A stretch of DNA of 37,315 nt, from positions 1 to 37,315 of the IMG/VR virus record IMGVR_UViG_3300042453_003346; one strand, given 5' to 3'. Below are positions 1 through 7,746 of this stretch, piece after piece (position 1 is the first letter of the stretch; each line of letters begins with the position of its first letter). Under the pieces are notes generated by a model. That model saw only the letters and a program-made list of their open reading frames with translations. It did not search any database and was not told where the DNA came from. The position numbers were made by a program, and so were the translations under genes. The stretch comes from a virus.

Positions 1-7
1 CCCCCCT

Positions 8-125
8 CCCCCGCGCTTAAATCCTAGTTGTTTCAAAGGCTTACGCTCTAACTTAGTCAAATCCACCCCCCGCGCTTAAATCCTAGTTGTTGCAGAGGCT
101 TACGCTCTAACTTAGTCAAATCCAC
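8..125. repeat. Imperfect tandem duplication, 59-bp unit, left end
   Basis: Two adjacent 59-bp copies (8-66 and 67-125) differ at only two positions (33/92 and 36/95). The unit begins in a C-rich run, contains cgcgcttaaatcctagttg, and ends with the last codons of the HNH gene (gene stop at 112-114). The inner copy is therefore the real 3' end of the gene and the outer copy is a duplicate of that tail plus its downstream flank. It may be part of a packaging-site region, or an assembly artefact at a contig end. Confidence 0.9.
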
Positions 126-444
126 GCTGGGCCGCCTCCGCCGCTTCCCTACGCGTTTTTTTGGAATGGCATGATGCGCACAACGTCTGCAGGTTTGCCT
201 GGTCGTATGGGGCGCCACCGGCCCGCAGCGGAACAATGTGGTCGATGTGCGCTCCGATGCCGTTGCACATGTTGCAGAGGGGGAACTCGGCGAGCTGCAT
301 CAGCCGAAGCCGTCCCCAGGTTGAGCTCTTATAAATCCGGAGGGCCGCCTGCCTGTGCGGGTCCTTGGCGCGCCTTGCGTCGATGGCTTTGCGCGTGAGC
401 CGGTCTGCTGTGAAGAGTGCCCAGGTCTTTATTTTCGCTGGCAT
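112..444 (-). CDS. HNH endonuclease, packaging-associated type
   Basis: A 110-aa HNH nuclease. The core shows paired cysteines C57/C60 and C89/C92 framing the HIDHIVP motif (residues 66-72), with N84 in the ANLQTLC segment and H93 just after, as in zinc-stabilised HNH proteins. HNH proteins of this kind are encoded beside terminase in many cos phages and assist terminase cleavage of the packaging substrate. Here the gene is the last of the minus-strand order and would abut the small terminase gene if the two window ends were joined. The start at 444 (MPAKIKTW) is chosen because family members begin this way. The longer frame upstream has no ATG, GTG or TTG near a good ribosome-binding site. 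The last three codons lie inside the 59-bp end repeat. Confidence 0.87.
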   Translation of the reverse strand: MPAKIKTWALFTADRLTRKAIDARRAKDPHRQAALRIYKSSTWGRLRLMQLAEFPLCNMCNGIGAHIDHIVPLRAGGAPYDQANLQTLCASCHSKKTRREAAEAAQRGFD

Positions 445-502
445 GAGTCGTTGCCCCCGGATCAGGATAGGCGTCGACCATCCAGCGCAGTGCTGGGTCC
501 AT
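329..502 (-). CDS. Candidate 57-aa small ORF overlapping the HNH start
   Basis: Starting at ATG 500-502 there is a 57-codon frame (MDPALRWMVDAYPD... ending GGPPDL). It is preceded by an excellent Shine-Dalgarno, GGAGGGCGAATC then ATG. It runs out of frame with the HNH gene and overlaps its first 116 bases. The HNH start itself has only a G-rich stretch as ribosome site, so this ORF may be a translated leader that couples RusA and HNH translation. No family is recognised, and composition gives no independent support for selection on this frame. Confidence 0.35.
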   Translation of the reverse strand: MDPALRWMVDAYPDPGATTHASENKDLGTLHSRPAHAQSHRRKARQGPAQAGGPPDL

Positions 503-565
503 GATTCGCCCTCCGTTCCCACCAGTGAATCAGAAAGGCAGCCCCCCACCTATACCCGCCAATTG

Positions 566-1093
566 TCAGCCCGTCACCTCGGTAAACCACTGGCAGAAGG
601 AACGATCAACGTCAGACCAGCGCCGCAGGATTAAGAGCGAATGCTTTATGTCCAGGCCAACGTGCTCCGCCCGGACTACGACCACGTTCAGCCGGGAGTC
701 GTCATTCACCAGCCCGACGCCCCAGCCTCGCAGCCGCTTGGTTGGTGGCTCGCACCAGTCCTTGATTGCCGCCGCGCAGTTGTCCAGGTCAAACCGGACT
801 TTGCGCTTGGGGCACACTAGAACACCCAGCACTTCGGCATCCCCAAAGGCCAGCCCTTTCCTGCGATATGGCTCAGCTCCACGCTGAAAGAGCCCGTCCA
901 TGGCCTTAAGCCGCTGGAGAACGTCAGGGTTGATGAAGTTGCGGCCGGGCAGTTTGCTATTCTTCAGAGATGGGATGCGGGAAAGCTCGCCGTGAAACTC
1001 GATGCGGAGTCTCTTTAGGCCCTGCTTATCGTGGTCGGCATCGACCAGGACATGGCTCTGGTGCATCCACCAAGCGAGCCCCTTTGCCGCCAT
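566..1093 (-). CDS. rusA: RusA-family Holliday junction resolvase
   Basis: A 175-aa protein resembling RusA endonucleases, which cut branched DNA such as Holliday junctions and phage recombination intermediates. The signature acidic motif FDLDN is at residues 101-105, followed by NDDSRL at 130-135; RusA proteins carry equivalent D-x-D-N and (D/E)DD(R/S) residues for metal binding. The chosen ATG at 1091-1093 lies one base after the stop of the upstream gene (TAG then c then ATG), which suggests re-initiation, since no strong Shine-Dalgarno is present. A GTG start at 1126 would add 11 residues overlapping that gene. It is far from the exonuclease/annealing pair and sits next to HNH and the packaging end, so it could debranch DNA before packaging. 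Confidence 0.82.
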   Translation of the reverse strand: MAAKGLAWWMHQSHVLVDADHDKQGLKRLRIEFHGELSRIPSLKNSKLPGRNFINPDVLQRLKAMDGLFQRGAEPYRRKGLAFGDAEVLGVLVCPKRKVRFDLDNCAAAIKDWCEPPTKRLRGWGVGLVNDDSRLNVVVVRAEHVGLDIKHSLLILRRWSDVDRSFCQWFTEVTG

Positions 1094-1094
1094 G

Positions 1095-1319
1095 CTACTG
1101 AGAGACGCCGGGCGCAGCTTCCGCACTCATTTCTGGCTGGGTCACGTCGGCGGGGATCTCCGGGGCTTGTAGTTCAACAGCCTCCTTGATCTTGGCAAGG
1201 ATGCTTTGGATTGCTCCGCAGATGACCGCTGAGTCAGGAGCCGCTGGGTTTACGTTGAGATTTGATAGCACTTGCAGCATCAGCTTTGTTTCGGTGTCCG
1301 TGAGAGTGATCGCGTTCAT
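1095..1319 (-). CDS. Small hypothetical protein downstream of the tail fibre
   Basis: A 74-aa protein starting MNAITLTDTETKLMLQVL with a strong ribosome site (GGAGGACT then ATG). The N-terminal half is predicted helical (LTDTETKLMLQVLSNLNV) and the C-terminal third is Pro/Ala/Glu-rich and probably disordered. Short helical proteins of similar look are frequently encoded just after phage fibre genes, but no defined family is recognised. It lies between the S74 fibre and RusA, with stop-to-start spacing of one base to RusA. Confidence 0.65.
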   Translation of the reverse strand: MNAITLTDTETKLMLQVLSNLNVNPAAPDSAVICGAIQSILAKIKEAVELQAPEIPADVTQPEMSAEAAPGVSQ

Positions 1320-1339
1320 AGTCCTCCGTCTGTTTATTG

Positions 1340-2827
1340 TTATTCACTTTCCAAAGTTGCAACCTTTGCCAACAAAACCTGTAACTGTGCTTCGAGACTC
1401 ACCACACGCTCCCGAAGATCCTGCACAAGAGGGATGAGCAACACCGCCAGCCGGTCATAAGCCACGCCATCGGGCACTAGGTCGGTCGTTGAAACGGCTG
1501 GAATGTTGGCCCACGAGACGAGCATCGGCTCTATTGCCGCTACTTCTTCAGCGATGAGCCCGAAGAATCTCCCCTGCTGAGAATCCTCTGAAGCAAGAGA
1601 TGTGTAGCGAACTGCTCTGAAAGAATCAAAGATTGCCTCGGCCTGCTCGGTGCTTAAGGTCTCCACGTCTGTTTTGTAGCGTATGGATGAAGTCGACTTG
1701 ACCAGACCCCCGTTGCTGCCGAAGACCGCGTTTGCCGAACTGCCTGTGGTGCCGAGGTTGTTAAAAATAACTCGGTCAGCGCTAGAGCCTGGGGTCAAGT
1801 TGATGTCGGTGGTCGAGGTTATAGCGTTAGAGTTGATCACGAACGTGCCGCCGCATGTGATACTGCCGGTCGTGGTGACGGTGCTCGTCGTGGTTATTGC
1901 ACCGGCTGACGACACTGAGAAGACCGTCGAGCCTCCAGAGGTCACCGCTCGAAACAGGTCGCCGGTTCCTGTGCTGGCCTGCTGAGCGTAGACGGCTGGG
2001 GTTGTGCCTGAATTCCACACATGCAGTCTGCCAGAGGTGCCGATCGTATCGCCTACGGTCGCGCCGTCTAGGAACATCTTGCGCCCTCCGAATGTTTGTG
2101 TCCCTGTGCCCACGAAGCCTTTAATGGCGTTCGTGGCGTTTGGGAGGTGCAGAGTATGAACCCCGCTCGCAGATGCCCAGTAAGGAGCGCCGCCACTGTT
2201 GCCGGTGCCGATCGCAAAAGTCTGCGAGGCACTCGTCAGGGTGTTGAGGGTGGTGATGCCTGCGTCAGAGGCGTTCGCCCAGGCCGTTCCATCGTATTTG
2301 AGCACCTGGTTAGTTGCAGGGCTTGAGATGGCCACGTCACCAGTCAGAGCGGCCAGGGTGGACGGTATGGTGGGCTTGTTCGTCAGGTCGGTATAGGAGC
2401 CGCTCGTCGCAACAGTAGCAAGCGAGGGAGTGCCGCTCAGGTCACTGTAAGCGCCAGACGTTGCGACCGTGGCAAACGATGGCTTGTTGGTCAGGTCCGT
2501 ATAGCTCCCGCTGAAGGTGCTGTCGGTGGCATTTGCCCATGTGGTGCCGTTGAATTTGATGACCTGACCGTTGCTCGGAGAGGTGATTGCCACGTCCGAA
2601 AGGTCGTCGAGCGCGGAGGGGATCGAGGGCTTGTTTGTTAAGTCGGGATATGACCCAGAGAAGGAGCTGCCAGCTCCGATCTCAACGATGGTCTCGGTGC
2701 CGTTGTCCCTTTTTAGAAACAGCTTCCCGTCGTATGTCGAGATCGCAAGCTCCCCGAGCTGCAAATCGCTAGTCGTTGGAACTTTCCCCGGAACCGCGCT
2801 GCGTTTGATTTTTATTAAGCTCGCCAT
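1340..2827 (-). CDS. Tail fibre with C-terminal S74 intramolecular chaperone
   Basis: A 495-aa fibre protein. The N-terminus MASLIKIKRSAVPG is a phage-fibre start shared with the upstream fibre (MSNIIRIKRS). The middle holds repeated SGSYTDLTNKP modules, then a beta-rich Gly/Ser/Thr shaft. The C-terminal ~110 residues match the endosialidase-type chaperone domain (Peptidase_S74): SSIRYKTDVETLS, FGLIAEEVAAIEP, VAYDRLAVLLIPLV and a terminal coiled coil RERVVSLEAQLQ. In that family the chaperone trimerises the fibre and then cleaves itself off in front of the conserved Ser. It should be a trimeric host-recognition fibre. A hairpin terminator separates it from the preceding fibre gene. Confidence 0.85.
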   Translation of the reverse strand: MASLIKIKRSAVPGKVPTTSDLQLGELAISTYDGKLFLKRDNGTETIVEIGAGSSFSGSYPDLTNKPSIPSALDDLSDVAITSPSNGQVIKFNGTTWANATDSTFSGSYTDLTNKPSFATVATSGAYSDLSGTPSLATVATSGSYTDLTNKPTIPSTLAALTGDVAISSPATNQVLKYDGTAWANASDAGITTLNTLTSASQTFAIGTGNSGGAPYWASASGVHTLHLPNATNAIKGFVGTGTQTFGGRKMFLDGATVGDTIGTSGRLHVWNSGTTPAVYAQQASTGTGDLFRAVTSGGSTVFSVSSAGAITTTSTVTTTGSITCGGTFVINSNAITSTTDINLTPGSSADRVIFNNLGTTGSSANAVFGSNGGLVKSTSSIRYKTDVETLSTEQAEAIFDSFRAVRYTSLASEDSQQGRFFGLIAEEVAAIEPMLVSWANIPAVSTTDLVPDGVAYDRLAVLLIPLVQDLRERVVSLEAQLQVLLAKVATLESE

Positions 2828-2854
2828 TTTATGTCACCCGCGAAATGGGCGTTT

Positions 2855-2890
2855 AAGAGAGAAAGCCCCCTCCCTATATAGGGAGAGGGC
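2855..2890 (-). terminator. Probable intrinsic terminator between the two fibre genes
   Basis: On the minus strand, gccctctccctatatagggagggggc (given here as its plus-strand span 2865-2890) folds into a near-perfect GC-rich hairpin. It is followed on the transcript by tttctctctt. It lies just after the stop of the large fibre gene (2904) and before the ATG of the S74 fibre (2827). The U-tract is interrupted, so it may act as an attenuator rather than a full stop. Confidence 0.6.
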
Positions 2891-2903
2891 AAATTGACCT
2901 TAG

Positions 2904-5489
2904 TTAGAACGAACCGCCGTCGACCTCAACATTTGAGAGAGTGACTCCGTCGATAGAACCGCCCGAGATGGAGACGGAGCTCGATGCCTGAAGCGCCATT
3001 GAGCCAAGCTCAAGCGAGCTCCTTGCGTCACTGGCACTGGCAGATCCCGAGAGCGTCCGGCCAAAGCTGGTAAGGTCAAACGTCGAAGCTGTGCCGCTGC
3101 CCGTGAAGTACAAGCCTTTGTCACTGGCGCTCACCAATCCGGCGATTGCCGCGAGCTCCGCATCATAGGCTTGAACATCAACACCAGGCTCAAGATTGAG
3201 CAACCCCTGGACCCCAGCCGCATCAACCGCGCCGATCAGGTCGCGTCCGAAAGCTGAAAGGTCTGCAACATCCGCGGTTCCAGTACCCGTAAAGTACGGA
3301 ACTTTGTCAGCCGCGCTGGTAACCGAGGCTAAAGCGGCAAGCTCAGCGTCGTAAGCCTGCACATCGACACCCGGCTCAAGGTCCAAAAGGGTCCTTGTAG
3401 CGGCTGCGTCAGCAGCAGAAAGAACGCTGCGCCCGAATTCCGAACTCTCCACAAATTCGGCGGTGTTGCTCGCGCTGTAGCCAACCAGATTGACGACACC
3501 AGCGGAAAAGGATCCCGACAGGTCGCTGATGGATTGAAGCCGGGCGCTGTACGGTTGAACGTCAACACCTGGTTCAAGGTCCAAGACTGCCTGGGCTTCA
3601 GCAACGGTTGCAGACGCAATTAGGTTGCGCCCGAAACTTGTCAGGTCTGCCACAGCCGCAGTGCCAGCTCCGGTAAAGTATGCCACTTTGTTGGCAGCAG
3701 AAGTCAGCCCCCGAATCGCCTCAAGGTTGGCCCCCGCTTGCTGAGCGTCAAGGTTTGTTCGCGCTCCCGCTGCGGTTGTCGCCCCGGTTCCACCGTATGA
3801 GACAGCGACAGCCGAACCCTGCCACGATCCGACACTCACCGCGCCAGAGGCATTAACGGTGAAAAGCGGGGAAAGGGCAGAATCTCGCACGACAATCGCA
3901 TCAGCGGCTTGACCGGCTGCCATGTTGACATACACGTTTGCGGTGTTTGCTGCATTGGTCGACGAGATCGCCTGCGACTTAGTGGAGACAGTACCGAAGA
4001 GGTCCACCGTGAACAGCTTTGTCTGGCCGTTGTTTTGAACCTCAAAGATGTTACCCGTTTGACCCGACGCCCCTCGCACGATTGCAGCGGGAATCGACGT
4101 GGTTGTGTTCAGCACAAAAAGCTGAGCTGGGAATGACGCAGCATTGACAGACACTCGACCGAGCGTTGAGGTCGCCGACGACGCTCTGATTGCCGAGACC
4201 GAAGTGCCCTCAGGAGACTGAACTGCAAGCGCGGTCCAGTTACTTCCCTGATTGTGCGTGAGCGATGCGCGTTGAGCTGATCCCGATTTGAGGGCCAAAC
4301 CGAAAATCGCTGATGCACCGGCATTTGTGATGTTTACCGAGCTACCCGCCGCATTTGTTGAAACAAAATCGGCTACATCCTGACCAGTGCTGCTGACCGA
4401 GAAAGTGCCAGTCGAGTCAAAGGTTTTGACTCCGGCAAACGTCTGAGCCCCGGTTGTGACCAAACCTCGGTTCGTCGCGCTTGCGCTCGGAATGTTAAAG
4501 GTGTGCTCCGTGCTGCTTGACGAAATGTTAAAATCCGTCCCGGATGATCCGACGGCGAATGTCTGAGTGTCGCCCGTCAGGCCGTTCAGCGAGCTGATGC
4601 CGGTGTCAGCCGGAGCCGCCCATACTGCATCGCTTCCCACCTTCGTCAAAACATGCCCCGCCGAGGCCGAGCTCACGCCCGAAAGGGCATTGATGGCAGC
4701 TTGAGCCGATGTTTCGCCGGTGCCACCGTGAGCGATGGCGATAGTGTCACCTTCCCAAGTACCGGCTGAGATAACGCCGACTTCTTCGAGCGATGAGCTA
4801 ATAATTCCAGCTCCGAGCGCAGAGTCCGAAAGAACCTCTACGCCATCAATCTTAACAACCTTGCCAGAAGCAAGATTGAGGTTCTCAGACGACTTGAAGC
4901 TTGAGCTTGAGTTGTCAAAGAGGAATGACTTGTCGGTGGCACCCTTAACGATGATACCGCCTTGGTCGGCTGTCGTATCAGTCGGTGAGGCAGTTACGGC
5001 AAGCTCGATTGCCTTGTCTGCAATCTCAACAGTTGTGGAATTGATTGTGGTTACTGTTCCCTGAACAGTGAGGTCGCCGTCAACGGTGAGATTTTGAACG
5101 GTGAGATCACCTCCATCAAGGTCAAGATCCTTGCTTGCATCGACAACGAGAGCCTTCGACGCAGATGCCTGTCCTGCTGTGACTCCTGCCAGGTAGTTTA
5201 GCTCAGCAGCGGAAGCGGTGACCGCAACGGAATCAATTTCGAGTGTGCCGGTGAAATCAACAGCACCGGAGAATGTCTTGTCGCCGGAGACGGTCTGCTC
5301 GCCAGTGAGCGAAAGGAAGTATCCTTTACCGCCGATGGCTTCGATCGTGGTTGCTGAGCCGTTTGCCCCACCTGTACCCTTACCGATGAACAAGCCATCA
5401 GAAATTTCCGAGAACGCTAACTCCGCGTTGGCGAGGCTGCCGGGAGCGTTGTTGACTGTGCTGCGTTTGATTCGGATGATGTTGCTCAT
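2904..5489 (-). CDS. Large tail fibre protein with repeat modules
   Basis: An 861-aa fibre. It opens with MSNIIRIKRSTVN, a start used by many aquatic-phage fibres. Next come LTGEQTVSGDKTFSG-type and DLTVQNLTVDGDLTVQGT beta-repeats, then modules marked SYGGTGATTAAGARTNL. Four ~62-residue repeats follow (about residues 582-825), each carrying YFTG.GTA..DL(S/T).FGR and separated by LEPGVDVQ. It lacks an obvious C-terminal chaperone. The shaft architecture indicates a trimeric host-binding or virion-surface fibre. A good ribosome site (AAGGACTAATCC then ATG) supports the start. It is co-oriented with two small tail genes upstream. Confidence 0.83.
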   Translation of the reverse strand: MSNIIRIKRSTVNNAPGSLANAELAFSEISDGLFIGKGTGGANGSATTIEAIGGKGYFLSLTGEQTVSGDKTFSGAVDFTGTLEIDSVAVTASAAELNYLAGVTAGQASASKALVVDASKDLDLDGGDLTVQNLTVDGDLTVQGTVTTINSTTVEIADKAIELAVTASPTDTTADQGGIIVKGATDKSFLFDNSSSSFKSSENLNLASGKVVKIDGVEVLSDSALGAGIISSSLEEVGVISAGTWEGDTIAIAHGGTGETSAQAAINALSGVSSASAGHVLTKVGSDAVWAAPADTGISSLNGLTGDTQTFAVGSSGTDFNISSSSTEHTFNIPSASATNRGLVTTGAQTFAGVKTFDSTGTFSVSSTGQDVADFVSTNAAGSSVNITNAGASAIFGLALKSGSAQRASLTHNQGSNWTALAVQSPEGTSVSAIRASSATSTLGRVSVNAASFPAQLFVLNTTTSIPAAIVRGASGQTGNIFEVQNNGQTKLFTVDLFGTVSTKSQAISSTNAANTANVYVNMAAGQAADAIVVRDSALSPLFTVNASGAVSVGSWQGSAVAVSYGGTGATTAAGARTNLDAQQAGANLEAIRGLTSAANKVAYFTGAGTAAVADLTSFGRNLIASATVAEAQAVLDLEPGVDVQPYSARLQSISDLSGSFSAGVVNLVGYSASNTAEFVESSEFGRSVLSAADAAATRTLLDLEPGVDVQAYDAELAALASVTSAADKVPYFTGTGTADVADLSAFGRDLIGAVDAAGVQGLLNLEPGVDVQAYDAELAAIAGLVSASDKGLYFTGSGTASTFDLTSFGRTLSGSASASDARSSLELGSMALQASSSVSISGGSIDGVTLSNVEVDGGSF
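3017..3746 (-). repeat. Four tandem ~62-codon repeats inside the fibre gene
   Basis: Within the fibre gene, units beginning AQQAGANLE, PYSARLQ, AYDAELAAL and AYDAELAAI are joined by LEPGVDVQ. Three of the four share YFTG.GTA..(D/F)L(T/S).FGR. The second unit is divergent (NLVGYSASNTAEF). The last two units are the most alike, suggesting recent unit duplication or recombination. The DNA is diverged enough that this is protein-level repetition rather than a simple DNA satellite. Confidence 0.8.
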
Positions 5490-5505
5490 GGATTAGTCCT
5501 TTAGG

Positions 5506-5718
5506 TTAAAAATTGCCGCCGTCAGTTAATTCCTGCAGTGCTCTGTTTTTCCACGTCTCCGTTGCCGCGTCGAAACTCAACACGTCACTGTTTAACAGAT
5601 TTGACAGGATCACATTATACCCGCCGAGAAATTCGCCATTGCTGGACCCGGGAGGCCCCTGCACCCCAACCGTCAAGACGGTGACAGAGGATTCGGTGAC
5701 AACGACCGTGTCGCTCAT
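5506..5718 (-). CDS. Small collagen-like tail fibre-associated protein
   Basis: A 70-aa protein: a beta-rich N-terminus (VVVTESSVTVLTVGVQ), a short collagen-like GPPGSS, then LSNLLNSDVLSFDAATETWKN and a short tail. The LSFDAATETW segment resembles the L.WDA....W repeat common in phage fibre and tail-tip proteins. Its start overlaps the end of the upstream gene by four bases, implying translational coupling. It is probably a minor virion component linking fibres to the tail tip; the function is inferred from motif and position only. Confidence 0.65.
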   Translation of the reverse strand: MSDTVVVTESSVTVLTVGVQGPPGSSNGEFLGGYNVILSNLLNSDVLSFDAATETWKNRALQELTDGGNF

Positions 5719-6062
5719 CGTGTGACTCCCGCCGAAATGGTCACGTCGCCCTGAAGAAGCCTGATCGTTGTGGCGATGGGAGAGTAAAGCTCGAGGTCGT
5801 ACACGCCCACGCCCGGCTTGAGGGCGCCGGTTTCCGCAGCTGTCGCTGTGACCGAGACGGTGCCAGCAGCGCCGCCGAGCACGATCGTTTCGGCTTCCGT
5901 GGACCGCTCAAGGATGACTTTCGAAGACCGGGCAAACGGTCTGATCTGCATCTTCGCCGTGTAGCCACTCAAGTCGACGACAGCCCCCTCTCCGTCCTTG
6001 TACGTCAGGGCCAGGGTCCAGGTCGCCCCCTGGTCGATCGTGATGTCGTATTGTCCGGCCAT
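5715..6062 (-). CDS. Putative minor tail/baseplate protein
   Basis: A 115-aa beta-rich protein starting MAGQYDITIDQGATWTL, with DLSGYTAKMQIRP and a C-terminal VYDLEL.SP pattern. This arrangement (ITI.QGA.W.L...D..G..VDLSGY.A.MQIR) is familiar from small proteins encoded beside phage fibres and from N-terminal domains of baseplate proteins. The start at 6060-6062 has AGGAG eight bases upstream. A longer frame reaches 6161 but without a better signal. It is the first gene of the fibre block and ends in a four-base overlap with the next gene. Confidence 0.65.
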   Translation of the reverse strand: MAGQYDITIDQGATWTLALTYKDGEGAVVDLSGYTAKMQIRPFARSSKVILERSTEAETIVLGGAAGTVSVTATAAETGALKPGVGVYDLELYSPIATTIRLLQGDVTISAGVTR

Positions 6063-6123
6063 CGAGAAAACTCCTGCGCCGATCCTATCAGCGAGAAAGA
6101 CAAAACCCGATACCTGTAAGCCG

Positions 6124-6339
6124 CTAGAACCTGAAGGCGCGAAGGTACGGACGAAAATCAATTAGGACGGCATCCGGGCACTTCTGGCCCGTCTCCCCAG
6201 CTTGGCAGCACACGCGCTGGACCAGCGCGGCGACACACCGGATCGCGTCCGCATCTCCCACGCGCAAGCTCATCGCGTCGGCAGCGTCTTCGACTGACAG
6301 GACTGCCACCGTTCGCCCGTTTGCATCACTTATTTCCAT
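6124..6339 (-). CDS. Small hypothetical protein, end of replication block
   Basis: A 71-aa protein (MEISDANGRTVAVLS...) with CVAALVQRVCCQAG and a third Cys further on. It starts inside the last codons of the helicase-loader-like gene (14-base overlap), preceded by AAGGATCTCAA, so it is translationally coupled. No family is recognised. It is the last gene of the replication operon; the 61-base gap after it (6063-6123) holds no clear promoter or terminator. Confidence 0.55.
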   Translation of the reverse strand: MEISDANGRTVAVLSVEDAADAMSLRVGDADAIRCVAALVQRVCCQAGETGQKCPDAVLIDFRPYLRAFRF

Positions 6340-6865
6340 TTGAGATCCTTTTGAGAACTTCCGCCGAAACTACTGCGGAGGGGAACGCCGCTTGCGTCAT
6401 CATGCGGCGGTCGGTTGATTGCCGAAGCCCCGCCAGGATGCGCCAAAAGTGAGCGCGGTTTGCAGCCTCGTCCTCTGAGCGCCAGGAGCATATTTCAGAC
6501 CAGCCCAGCGTCTCAACTGCCCTCTCAACAAGTTTGCTCCGATGCCTGATCTCGTACATTGCCGACGCCTGGTTATACCTCCCGAAACGCCGGATGGCGT
6601 CCAAGACAAGTTTGTAAGCCTCCCCCTCGGAGAGTTCTGCCTCTGCCTGCTCGGTCTGCTTCCTGAGCGCCGTGGCCACCATCCCGATTGTGGGGGGGAA
6701 AGTGCCGGTGTAGCTCACGAGCACCTCGACAGCTGCTTTCTGCACATCCTCAAACGGGTATTGGCCGAGGGCCGCAAACCAAAGCGCCACAAGCGCGTCG
6801 GTGACTTCGATGGCATATTGCTGCATGAGCATTGCGACGACGGTGCCGGTTTCGAACTTGGTCAT
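6326..6865 (-). CDS. Helicase loader/inhibitor-like replication protein
   Basis: A 179-aa helical protein. The N-terminal ~70 residues (an acidic/aromatic helical bundle with ALVALWFAALGQYPFEDV, then TFPPTIGMVATAL) follow the pattern of phage G39P-type helicase loader/inhibitors, where a short region ending in a P-T/S-x-x-x-(I/L) motif precedes a disordered tail. It starts in a four-base overlap (ATGA) with the DUF4373-type initiator gene upstream, the usual pairing for a loader and origin-binding protein. The C-terminal half (residues ~90-179) is not recognised. No replicative helicase gene is present, so a host DnaB would be the likely partner. Confidence 0.5.
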   Translation of the reverse strand: MTKFETGTVVAMLMQQYAIEVTDALVALWFAALGQYPFEDVQKAAVEVLVSYTGTFPPTIGMVATALRKQTEQAEAELSEGEAYKLVLDAIRRFGRYNQASAMYEIRHRSKLVERAVETLGWSEICSWRSEDEAANRAHFWRILAGLRQSTDRRMMTQAAFPSAVVSAEVLKRISNGNK

Positions 6866-7746
6866 CTGTCATCCTCCTGCTGAGCCAACCTGAGCAACGT
6901 CTCGGCAGTCCTCGCCTCACGCGCTGAGAGCCTCCCTGTGCCGTTGCGCGCTCCGCCCGATGGTAGGTGTAGGCCCTGCCATTCGTTTGCGACCGTGGCG
7001 CTTATAGCGCCCAGGAACGCGTCCGGGTGATTTGCCCACCTTGCCAGTTGCGCGTTCTGCGCCTGAATTGTCCGGTAGGGCTTCCGAATGGACTTCCGAT
7101 AAACCAAAAAACGCTCCCACGCTTCCCGGTGCTGCTGTGTGTCCAGCGAGGGGGGGAAGACCACCGCGTCGGTGCCTTTGGTTTTTGTTTCTGTTTCCGT
7201 TTGTGTTTCTGTTTCTGTTTCTGTTTCTGTTTCTGTTTGTACAGCAATCCTCCGCAGATTGTTCGCATCCTGCTTGCGCCTTGCTCGCACCTTGCTCACA
7301 TCTTGCTGACATATTGCTGACATATTGCCTACAGAATCGCCCCCTGAACTCTGCTGAGCTGGCCTGTCTGTCGTCAGATCGTGAGCAGGATCAATCGTTT
7401 TGACTGCGCGGCGGGTCGACGCATATTTCCACCTATCTTGAATGCCCCGTGAAGTGAGGATCGGCTCGCTGCCGGTGGCGAGGTTTCGGTCAAAGAACTC
7501 GTCCTCGATCAGGAGGTCGACGATCGCGTTGATCCGCTCCACCGGCTCGCCAGCCCTACGCGCGAACTTCATGCGGTCGCGCTCAGACCAGGAGAGGAAA
7601 TATCCGGATTTATACACCTCCCCCAGCAGCCGGATCAGTATACCGACCCCGTAGTGCCCATGCTCCGCAAAAAGCATCGTGAGCTTATTGTCCTCGAGCC
7701 AGTCGACTGCGACCGGAAAGAAATCAAGTCCAGTTTTCGTCCTCAT
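6862..7746 (-). CDS. DUF4373 (Lin1244-like) replication initiation protein
   Basis: A 294-aa protein. Residues ~5-95 (GLDFFPVAVDWLEDNKLTML through FLSWSERDRMKFARRAG) match the Lin1244/Lin1753-like N-terminal domain (DUF4373), a winged-helix-type domain of phage replication initiators. A low-complexity linker rich in Thr-Glu pairs (around residues 170-190) separates it from a C-terminal domain with HREAWERFLVYRKSIRKPYRT. The gene is followed immediately by a helicase-loader-like gene (ATGA overlap). It probably binds the phage origin and recruits the loader; origin repeats were not identified. The Thr-Glu linker is encoded by a hexamer microsatellite. Confidence 0.7.
   Translation of the reverse strand: MRTKTGLDFFPVAVDWLEDNKLTMLFAEHGHYGVGILIRLLGEVYKSGYFLSWSERDRMKFARRAGEPVERINAIVDLLIEDEFFDRNLATGSEPILTSRGIQDRWKYASTRRAVKTIDPAHDLTTDRPAQQSSGGDSVGNMSAICQQDVSKVRARRKQDANNLRRIAVQTETETETETETQTETETKTKGTDAVVFPPSLDTQQHREAWERFLVYRKSIRKPYRTIQAQNAQLARWANHPDAFLGAISATVANEWQGLHLPSGGARNGTGRLSAREARTAETLLRLAQQEDDR
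7181..7237. repeat. Hexamer microsatellite (gtttct)n inside the initiator gene
   Basis: A run of gtttct/gtttcc/gtttgt hexamers on the plus strand encodes alternating Thr-Glu (and Gln/Lys-Thr) residues on the minus strand. Five perfect consecutive gtttct units are seen, flanked by variant units. The unit is six bases, so gain or loss of units changes linker length without a frameshift. Confidence 0.9.

Noticed and set aside
3017-3746. CRISPR-like repetition in the fibre gene
   Set aside because: Repeats are long, diverged and in frame within a fibre protein, with no short constant repeats and unique spacers.
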